Of a stretch of 47,660 nt of DNA, positions 41,625-47,660 are shown one piece after another. Both the position numbers and the translations under genes were made by a program. Position 1 is the first letter of the stretch, and each line of letters starts with the position of its first letter. The notes under the pieces were generated by a model that was not told the origin of the DNA, ran no database searches, and saw nothing but the letters and a program-made list of their open reading frames with translations. Origin of the DNA: Clostridia bacterium (lineage in GTDB: Bacteria; Bacillota; Clostridia; Christensenellales; Aristaeellaceae); assembly GCA_017459565.1 (NCBI GenBank), contig JAFUCP010000021.1, positions 1 to 47,660 of the forward strand, given 5' to 3'.

Positions 41625-42635
41625 TTGGACAACAGAGAGCAGGCCTATACGGAGCATATGAACGTGGATTCTCCCGAGCAGTTTATCGGCATGTTCGGCA
41701 TACGCGAGGAAAACATTCCCCTGTTCCGCGAGGAGCTGGGCGTGGAAATCTACGCCCACGGCGGCGAAATCACGCTGAGCGGCGAGCCGGAAAAGGTTTC
41801 GCTGGCGCGGCTGACGCTGGAAAAGCTGAATGAAATCGTGCTGCGCGGGGAGAGCGTGGACCGCACGCGCATACGCTATGCCATCGAGCTGGCCGCCGAG
41901 GGCAAGGCGGACCGCATCGGAGAAATCATGCGGGATGTCATTGCCATCACCTACCGCGGCCGCCAGGTCAAGTGCAAGACGCTGGGCCAGAAGCAATACG
42001 TGGACGCCATCAAGGAAAACACAGCCACCTTCGCGGTGGGCCCCGCCGGAACCGGCAAGACCTATCTGGCCATCGCCATGGCCGTAGTGGCGCTGAAAAA
42101 CAAGGAAATCGAGCGCATCATCCTCACGCGGCCCGCCGTGGAGGCCGGCGAAAAGCTGGGCTTTTTGCCCGGCGACCTGGCGCAAAAGGTGGACCCCTAT
42201 CTGCGGCCCCTTTACGACGCGCTCCATGAAATGCTGGGGGTGGACGCCTACCAGCGGCTGCTGGAGCGCGGCGCAGTGGAGGTGGCGCCCCTGGCCTACA
42301 TGCGCGGGCGCACACTCAACGACGCGTTCATCATCCTGGACGAGGCCCAGAACACCACCTCGGAGCAAATGAAGATGTTCCTGACCCGCATGGGCATGGG
42401 ATCGAAAATGGTCATCACCGGCGATATCACCCAGATCGACCTGCCCAGCGGCAAGCGCTCCGGGCTTGTGGAGGCGCTGGAGGTTCTGAAGGACGTAAAG
42501 GATATCGGCATCGTGCAGCTGTCACACAGGGATGTGGTGCGCCATGAACTGGTGCAGGCCATCGTGCGCGCCTACGAAAAGCACGCCCAAAGGACTGAGC
42601 GGAACGAGCGCCCCAGGCGCGTCTTTCGCCCGTAA
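41625..42635 (+). CDS. phoH: PhoH family ATPase (YbeZ-like)
   Basis: 336 residues. N-terminal KH-like segment, then Walker A GPAGTGKT at 139-146, TRPAVEAGEKLGFLPGDLAQKVDPYLRPLYDAL, Walker B FIILDEAQNTT and MVITGDITQIDLP. PhoH/YbeZ proteins are RNA-linked ATPases that work with the endoribonuclease YbeY, encoded two genes on. TTG 41625 chosen since GGAGG (41612-41616) is 8 nt away; GTG 41619 is too close. Confidence 0.94.
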   Translation: MDNREQAYTEHMNVDSPEQFIGMFGIREENIPLFREELGVEIYAHGGEITLSGEPEKVSLARLTLEKLNEIVLRGESVDRTRIRYAIELAAEGKADRIGEIMRDVIAITYRGRQVKCKTLGQKQYVDAIKENTATFAVGPAGTGKTYLAIAMAVVALKNKEIERIILTRPAVEAGEKLGFLPGDLAQKVDPYLRPLYDALHEMLGVDAYQRLLERGAVEVAPLAYMRGRTLNDAFIILDEAQNTTSEQMKMFLTRMGMGSKMVITGDITQIDLPSGKRSGLVEALEVLKDVKDIGIVQLSHRDVVRHELVQAIVRAYEKHAQRTERNERPRRVFRP

Positions 42636-42647
42636 AAGGAGAGCGCA

Positions 42648-44843
42648 ATGAGCAAAAAAACGCGCAAGGCAGGCGCGGCGCGGCTTGCCCCGGTGCTGCA
42701 AAACACGCTGGTCATCGCCGCGACCTACCTGCTGCTGGCGGCAATGCTGCTGATCGGCATTACGCCGGAGCAGCACGACATTCAGATCGGCGCGCCCGCG
42801 AGCATGGATATCCTTGCGACCAAGGATGTCAACGACGTCGTCACCACCGAGGAGCATCGGGAGGCCGCCGCCGCAATGGTGGAGCCCAGCTACAGGAGCA
42901 TCGATTTTTCGGTAGTGGGCACCGTCTCCGCCAACATGGACGCCGCGTTCAACCAGCTTTTCGACCTGAGAAGCGAAGAAGCCACGGACCTGGTCAGCGT
43001 CACCGACGATCAGCTGGCCACGCTGAACCAATCGCTGCCGGTGGAGCTTTCCCTGGAGGAATACGTTGCCCTGATGCGCAGCGACGAGGACAACGTCCGA
43101 CACCTGTTCAACGACGCCATTCTCAATATGCGCGACGTGCTGAACTCCACGCTGCCGGAGGGACAGGAGATCGCGGCGGTAAACCGGCTCTCCCGCTCTC
43201 TGGCGGCCACCGGCTATTCCCAGCCGCTGGTATCGCTGGCGACCAAGGTAATCGCGGCAAACATACAGCCCAATATGCTTATCGACGAGGAGATCACCGA
43301 GGCCAACCGCCAGAAGGCCCGGGACGCCGTGGAGATGGAGACCTGCGTGAAGGGCGAGGTCATTGTGCGCAGGGGCGAAATCGTGACCCAGGCACAGTAC
43401 ACCATGCTTTCCTCCCTCGGTCTTTTGAAGGAGGATTCCATGGACGTGCCGCTGCTGGCCGGCATTGCGCTGCTGGTGCTGCTGGTCATGGCCGCCGTGG
43501 GCGTCTACCTGCGCCGCTATTTGCCGGACAGGCTGACGACAAAGAACGTCATGCTGCTGTGCCTGATCGCCGTGGTGGTCGTAGGGCTCTGCCTGGCCAT
43601 CAGCCGCTGGAACGCCTACGCGATGCCCGTTTCCCTGGGAGTCATGCTGGTGGCCCTGCTGTTTGAGCATCGCTCCGCCCTGTTTATCAATATCGCCATG
43701 GGCATACTGGCCTCTCTGCTGCTGGACGCCAGCAGCGGCCTGTTTGCCGTGTCGATGTTCTCCATCGTGCTGATGAGCCTGCTCTCCGGCCCCATCGTGC
43801 TGGCGGTCTACAGCCACAGGATGCAGCGCATCAGCTCTCTGTTGGCGGGTATGCTGGTGGGCCTGTCCAACTTTCTGTGTACCCTCGCGGTGGGCCTCAT
43901 CAACAGCGCAGAGCTGCGCGGCGTCATGACCAACGCCCTCTGGGCCATGACCGGCGGCATCGTCAGCGCCATCCTCTGCATCGGCCTGCAGCCCGTGCTG
44001 GAAGCCCTGTTCAACATCGCCACCAACAGCAAGCTGATCGAGCTTTCCAACCCGAACCAGCCCCTGCTGCGCCGGCTGCTGCTGGAGGCGCCGGGCACCT
44101 ATCACCACTCCATCATCGTCGCCAATCTTGCAGAGGCCGCCGCCAGCGCCGTGGGCGCGAACGCGCTGCTGGCCCGCGTGGGCGCGTATTACCACGATAT
44201 CGGCAAGCTGAAGCGGCCCGTCTATTTCAAGGAGAACCAGATGGGCGACAACCCCCACGATCGCACGGACCCCCGGGTATCCGCCGCCATACTCACCGCC
44301 CATCCCCGGGACGGCGTGGCCATGGCCCAGAAGGCCCGAATCCCCGCCCCTGTGCTGGACATCATTCGCCAGCACCACGGCGACGGCATCACCATCTACT
44401 TCTTCGACAAGGCCACGAAGCTCTACGGCGCCGAAAACGTGGATGTCAACGCCTTCCGATATGAGGGTCCCCGGCCCCGCACCAAGGAGGCTGCGGCCGT
44501 GATGCTGGCGGACACCATAGAGGCCGCCGCCCGCGCCATCCCTGATCCCACGCCGGAAAAGATTGACGCGCTGATCCACAAGCTGGTGCGCGACAAGCTG
44601 AACGACGGCCAGCTGGACGAATCGGACCTGACCTTCAGCGATCTTGAAAAAATCTGCGGCGCGTTTTCCACGGTACTTACAGGTGTGTTCCATGAGCGCA
44701 TCGAATACCCCGATGTGAGCATCCCGCCGCGCATGGAGCAGGCCGCATCCGCCCCCGCGGCGGAGCCGACTGACAGCGCGGGCCCGCAGGCGGAGGCCGG
44801 CGCGGGCACATCGTCGGTCAAGGAGGCCAAAGATGACGATTGA
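42648..44843 (+). CDS. pgpH: 7TMR-HD cyclic di-AMP phosphodiesterase
   Basis: 731 residues. An N-terminal membrane helix (about 18-38), a long extracytoplasmic 7TMR-HDED domain (about 40-260), seven membrane helices (about 265-455), then a cytoplasmic HD domain with GTYHHSIIVANLAEAAA, HD at 516-517 in YYHDIGK, and HHGDGITIYF. PgpH-type proteins break c-di-AMP to pApA and so tune turgor and potassium uptake. C-terminal tail is Ala/Glu-rich. ATG 42648 follows AAAAGGAGA. Overlaps ybeY by 11 bases. Confidence 0.94.
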   Translation: MSKKTRKAGAARLAPVLQNTLVIAATYLLLAAMLLIGITPEQHDIQIGAPASMDILATKDVNDVVTTEEHREAAAAMVEPSYRSIDFSVVGTVSANMDAAFNQLFDLRSEEATDLVSVTDDQLATLNQSLPVELSLEEYVALMRSDEDNVRHLFNDAILNMRDVLNSTLPEGQEIAAVNRLSRSLAATGYSQPLVSLATKVIAANIQPNMLIDEEITEANRQKARDAVEMETCVKGEVIVRRGEIVTQAQYTMLSSLGLLKEDSMDVPLLAGIALLVLLVMAAVGVYLRRYLPDRLTTKNVMLLCLIAVVVVGLCLAISRWNAYAMPVSLGVMLVALLFEHRSALFINIAMGILASLLLDASSGLFAVSMFSIVLMSLLSGPIVLAVYSHRMQRISSLLAGMLVGLSNFLCTLAVGLINSAELRGVMTNALWAMTGGIVSAILCIGLQPVLEALFNIATNSKLIELSNPNQPLLRRLLLEAPGTYHHSIIVANLAEAAASAVGANALLARVGAYYHDIGKLKRPVYFKENQMGDNPHDRTDPRVSAAILTAHPRDGVAMAQKARIPAPVLDIIRQHHGDGITIYFFDKATKLYGAENVDVNAFRYEGPRPRTKEAAAVMLADTIEAAARAIPDPTPEKIDALIHKLVRDKLNDGQLDESDLTFSDLEKICGAFSTVLTGVFHERIEYPDVSIPPRMEQAASAPAAEPTDSAGPQAEAGAGTSSVKEAKDDD

Positions 44844-45741
44844 GCTGCAATGGGACATTCCCGCTGACGGGGATCTGAAGGGCCTCGACGCGCTGCTGGG
44901 CGAGGTGGCCCGGGCGTGCTTCAGGGTGGAGGGCATCCGCGGCGCGGGCTTTGCCGTGCGCATGGTGGATGACGAAGGCATCCGGGCGCTGAACCGCCAG
45001 ATGCGCGGCATCGACAGCGTGACGGACGTGCTTTCCTTCCCCACTGTCAGCTATCCCGCGGGCAGGACGGCCCGGAGCTGTCCCAAGCGCCTGCGCCGGG
45101 AATTTGACCCCGCTCTGGGGTGCGTCAATCTCGGGGATTGCGTCATCAACCTGTGCCGCGCCCGCAGCCAGGCCGCGGAATACGGCCACAGTCTCACGCG
45201 GGAGCTGTGCTATCTGACGGCGCACTCCGCCTTCCACCTGATGGGCTATGATCACATGAACGAGGAGGAAAAGGCCATCATGCGCGAAATGGAAGAACGC
45301 GCCCTCGGCGCCGTGGGCATCACGCGCGACAGCGGCGATATGACCTATGAGCATCTGTTTGAGCTGGCCTGCGAGGCCATGCAGAACAGCTACAGCCCCT
45401 ATTCCCACTTCAAGGTGGGCGCCTGCATACTGGCCGCCGACGGGCGGACCTTCAAGGGCTGCAACTTTGAAAACGCCTCCTACGGCGCCACCATTTGCGC
45501 CGAGCGCTGCGCCGCGGGAAACGCCATCGCCGCGGGGGCGCGGCACTTTGCGGCCATCGCCGTGGTGGGCTCCACCGCGGTGGCATGGCCCTGCGGCATC
45601 TGCCGCCAGGTGCTTCGGGAGTTTTCTGACCTGAGCCTGCCCGTGATCGTGGGCGCATACGGCAAAGGCTATTTCGTAAAGACGCTGGGCGAGCTGTTGC
45701 CGGAATCCCTGAGCCCGGAGGATCTGGGCGTCACCGTATAA
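44833..45741 (+). CDS. ybeY-cdd: Fused rRNA maturation endoribonuclease YbeY and cytidine deaminase
   Basis: 302 residues with no stop between two enzymes. Residues 1-about 165: YbeY, with zinc triad His131, His135, His141 in HSAFHLMGYDH and the preceding TDVLSFPT and LGCVNLGDCVIN. Residues about 172-302: cytidine deaminase, NSYSPYSHFKVGAC, CAE at 222-224 and PCGIC at 253-257, the zinc-binding and catalytic set. In related genomes ybeY, dgkA, cdd and era are separate; here dgkA is missing and the two ends are joined. An internal ATG in the joint could in principle give a free Cdd but no binding site is obvious. The fusion would couple 16S rRNA 3' end maturation and pyrimidine salvage. Confidence 0.9.
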   Translation: MTIELQWDIPADGDLKGLDALLGEVARACFRVEGIRGAGFAVRMVDDEGIRALNRQMRGIDSVTDVLSFPTVSYPAGRTARSCPKRLRREFDPALGCVNLGDCVINLCRARSQAAEYGHSLTRELCYLTAHSAFHLMGYDHMNEEEKAIMREMEERALGAVGITRDSGDMTYEHLFELACEAMQNSYSPYSHFKVGACILAADGRTFKGCNFENASYGATICAERCAAGNAIAAGARHFAAIAVVGSTAVAWPCGICRQVLREFSDLSLPVIVGAYGKGYFVKTLGELLPESLSPEDLGVTV

Positions 45742-45766
45742 AAACACACCATTTTACGGAGGAAAT

Positions 45767-46660
45767 ATGTCTGATACCAAGAAATTCCGTTCCGGCTTTG
45801 TGGCCATCCTCGGTCGGCCGAACGTGGGAAAATCCAGCCTGATGAACCGCTTTGTGGGCGAAAAGGTGGCCATCATATCCAACCATCCCCAGACCACGCG
45901 CAGCAAGCTGCTGGGCGTCGCCACCGGGGAGGACTGGCAGATCGTGTTCGTGGATACCCCTGGTCTGCACAAGCCGCGCACCAAGCTGGGCGAATACATG
46001 ATGAAGAGCGCCAACGATGCCCGCGAGGGCGTGGACGCCGTGCTTTGCGTGGTAGACGGCCAGCACATCGGCGCGGGCGACATGGCCATCATACAGGACA
46101 TCGCCCAGATGCGCTGCCCTAAATTTCTGGCCGTGAACAAAATCGATATCGTGCCGGAGGAAAAGCTGTTCCCCCAGCTGGCCCAGCTGCACGAAATCGG
46201 CTATGACCAAATCGTCTCCACCTCCGCCCGGTCGGGCGAAAACGTGGAGCTGCTGCTCAAGCTGCTGATCGATGCCATGCCCGAGGGTCCGAAGTACTTC
46301 CCCGACGACATGATCACCGACCAGCCGGAGCGCGTGATGTGCGCGGAGATCATCCGGGAAAAGGCGCTGCGCAACCTGCGGGACGAGGTGCCCCACGGCA
46401 TCGGCGTGGAGATGCTCCAGATCAAAAAGGTGTCCGATACCCTCACGGAGATCCACGCGAACGTGTACTGTGAGCGCGCGTCGCACAAGTCCATCATCAT
46501 CGGCAAGCAGGGCGCGATGCTGCGCACCATCGGAAGCGAGGCCCGGGAGGATATCGAGCGGCTGCTGGGCACAAAGGTGATGCTCAAGCTGTGGGTCAAG
46601 GTGCGTGAGGACTGGCGCAACCGCACCGGGGACCTTCGGACGCTGGGCTACGAGGACTGA
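45767..46660 (+). CDS. era: GTPase Era
   Basis: 297 residues. G1 GRPNVGKSSLMN, G3 DTPGLHKPR, G4 NKID; the C-terminal KH domain has ERASHKSIIIGKQGAMLRTIG. Era checks 16S rRNA 3' end during 30S assembly, consistent with YbeY next door. ATG 45767, GGAGGAAAT before it. recO starts 2 bases after its stop. Confidence 0.98.
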   Translation: MSDTKKFRSGFVAILGRPNVGKSSLMNRFVGEKVAIISNHPQTTRSKLLGVATGEDWQIVFVDTPGLHKPRTKLGEYMMKSANDAREGVDAVLCVVDGQHIGAGDMAIIQDIAQMRCPKFLAVNKIDIVPEEKLFPQLAQLHEIGYDQIVSTSARSGENVELLLKLLIDAMPEGPKYFPDDMITDQPERVMCAEIIREKALRNLRDEVPHGIGVEMLQIKKVSDTLTEIHANVYCERASHKSIIIGKQGAMLRTIGSEAREDIERLLGTKVMLKLWVKVREDWRNRTGDLRTLGYED

Positions 46661-46662
46661 CG

Positions 46663-47400
46663 ATGGCCTCCATCACCATTCCCGCCATCGTGATCCGGCG
46701 CTCCGACTATGGCGATTATGACCGCATGGTCACACTGTTTTCGCCGGATATGGGCCGCGTGGACGCCATCGCCCGGGGCTGTCGCAGGCCGAAGTCCCCC
46801 CTGGTCAACGCCGTGGAGCCCTTCACCAGCGGTGAGTTCCAGCTGTTTTCCCTGCGGGACCGCTTCACCCTGGAGCAGTGCCAGGTTTCCGACAGCTACT
46901 ATGAGCTGCGCGCCGACTACGACCGGCTGTGTCACGGGGTTTACTGGCTGCGGCTGTTGGACACGTCGATCCTGCCGGACACTCCCATGCCGGAGCTGTT
47001 CATCGTCACGCTGCGGGCGCTGGCCCATCTGAACTACGGGGAGCTGCCGCCGGAACTGGTGACGCTGGCCTTTGAATCCCATCTGATGCGCCTGTCCGGG
47101 CTGTCCCCCCGCATGGACGCCTGCGCCATCTGTCAAAGGCCCATCGACGGCGACGCCCGCTTCGATTCCCAGCTGGGCGGCGCGGTGTGCCTGAACTGCC
47201 TGTCCGAAGCGCCGCACATTTCCAACGGCGCGCGGCGCATATTGATGAAGCTGCCCCGCACGCAGTTCGACAAATTCCAGCTGCTGTCGCAGCGGCCCGA
47301 ATGGCCCGAGGCCGCGCGGCTGTTGCGCAGCCACGTCAATTTGCGGCTGCATATGGATAAATTCGCGCCTCCGCTCTATGAAGAAACCGATGGTCGATAA
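46663..47400 (+). CDS. recO: DNA repair protein RecO
   Basis: 245 residues. OB-fold N-terminus (PAIVIRRSDYGDYDRMVTLFS, DAIARGCRRPKSP), helical middle, and the zinc finger CAIC...CLNC. RecO helps load RecA on SSB-coated DNA through RecR. Directly follows era, so translation is probably coupled. Confidence 0.97.
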   Translation: MASITIPAIVIRRSDYGDYDRMVTLFSPDMGRVDAIARGCRRPKSPLVNAVEPFTSGEFQLFSLRDRFTLEQCQVSDSYYELRADYDRLCHGVYWLRLLDTSILPDTPMPELFIVTLRALAHLNYGELPPELVTLAFESHLMRLSGLSPRMDACAICQRPIDGDARFDSQLGGAVCLNCLSEAPHISNGARRILMKLPRTQFDKFQLLSQRPEWPEAARLLRSHVNLRLHMDKFAPPLYEETDGR

Positions 47401-47412
47401 GCGAAATTAGGG

Positions 47413-47441
47413 TGTACAAAGTCGTTTTTTTCGTTTATAAT
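47413..47441 (+). promoter_or_regulatory. Promoter of the reverse rubrerythrin type gene
   Basis: TGTACA (47413-47418), 17-bp spacer, TATAAT (47436-47441), about 50 bases before the start codon. No clear PerR box is seen. Confidence 0.6.
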
Positions 47442-47493
47442 GGATATGTACCCAAAGGACATTTACAACGATTTTATTAAGGAGGATTCATCC

Positions 47494-47660
47494 ATGAAGA
47501 AGTTTGTCTGTTCCGTTTGTGGTTACGTGTACGAGGGCGAAGCCGCGCCTGAGTTCTGCCCTGTCTGCAAGGCACCCGCCAGCAAGTTCATCGAACAGTC
47601 CGAGGAAATGACCTGGGCCGCCGAGCATGTCGTCGGCGTCGCGCAAGGCGCGCCCGAAGA
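47494..47660 (+). CDS. Reverse rubrerythrin/NADH-peroxidase-type protein (N-terminal part)
   Basis: ATG 47494 after AAGGAGG; the frame runs off the right edge after 55 residues. N-terminal rubredoxin-like centre: KKFVCSVCGYVYEG and EFCPVCKAP supply four Cys. The continuation MTWAAEHVVGVA is typical of reverse rubrerythrins, where the diiron domain follows. These remove peroxide and oxygen in anaerobes. The diiron domain is outside the window. Confidence 0.85.
   Translation, partial: MKKFVCSVCGYVYEGEAAPEFCPVCKAPASKFIEQSEEMTWAAEHVVGVAQGAPE

Noticed and set aside
40356-42368. 670-residue minus-strand frame opposite yqfD and phoH
   Set aside because: Shadow frame; the plus strand encodes conserved YqfD and PhoH proteins with proper starts.
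42522-45044. 840-residue minus-strand frame opposite pgpH
   Set aside because: Shadow of PgpH, with low-complexity His/Gln/Gly composition and no motif.
47420-47460. PerR operator before the reverse rubrerythrin type gene
   Set aside because: The TTATAAT half is present as part of the -10, but the second half-site does not match.

Overview
The window looks like a GC-rich, endospore-forming member of the Clostridia (Firmicutes). The evidence is spoIIGA next to sigE, yqfC-yqfD and ymxH, a T-box leader, Gram-positive ribosome binding sites (GGAGG, with many GTG and TTG starts), and the conserved block yqfC-yqfD-phoH-pgpH-ybeY-cdd-era-recO. I cannot name the genus. No rRNA, tRNA, CRISPR array, phage module or insertion sequence was seen; the content is almost entirely chromosomal core and transport genes.

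Layout. 1-410: tail of an acidic protein, its terminator, and two tandem copies of a 73-bp structured repeat (a third copy lies at 15338). 412-2775 (-): secreted Big2 surface protein with a putative cysteine amidase domain. 2960-6987 (+): an attenuator leader (short Arg-rich leader peptide plus terminator) followed by the two halves of a heterodimeric multidrug-type ABC exporter. 7040-10903 (+): rpsB, tsf, a membrane HD-GYP phosphodiesterase and pyrH. 10957-14282 (-): a glycan export operon (Wzm-Wzt type ABC-2 transporter plus a GlfT2-like galactofuranosyltransferase). 14452-15316 (+): a yybP-ykoY (manganese) riboswitch driving two uncharacterised small genes. 15492-22155 (-): double-domain ThyX, a T-box-controlled sodium/solute symporter, a TraX-like membrane protein, and a PhoR-PhoP type two-component system. 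22198-24885: nrdR and ymxH on the minus strand, diverging across a Spo0A-box-rich control region from spoIIGA-sigE. 24968-29606 (-): mglB-mglA-mglC galactose-type ABC importer plus a small membrane protein. 29979-37281: BMP-family nucleoside-type binding protein, then on the other strand the glycyl radical enzyme pair yjjI-yjjW, then the ATPase and two permeases that probably belong with the binding protein. 37439-39856: MscL with a zinc ribbon, an orphan histidine kinase, and a tRNA-dihydrouridine synthase on the minus strand. 39955-47400 (+): yqfC to recO, including a ybeY-cdd gene fusion. 47494-end: start of a reverse rubrerythrin type protein.

The genes share several themes. Sporulation entry is represented by Spo0A boxes upstream of spoIIGA-sigE, and a sigma-E-like -10 sits in front of yqfC-yqfD. 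RNA-level control is unusually dense: an attenuator leader, a manganese riboswitch and a T-box. Nucleotide supply recurs in thyX, nrdR, pyrH, cdd and the BMP/Nup-type importer. The most novel-looking units are the manganese riboswitch with its orphan operon, the leader peptide attenuator before the exporter, the three-way-junction repeat, and the YbeY-Cdd and tandem ThyX architectures. All functional calls come from reading translated sequence and recalling family features; no database search was run.
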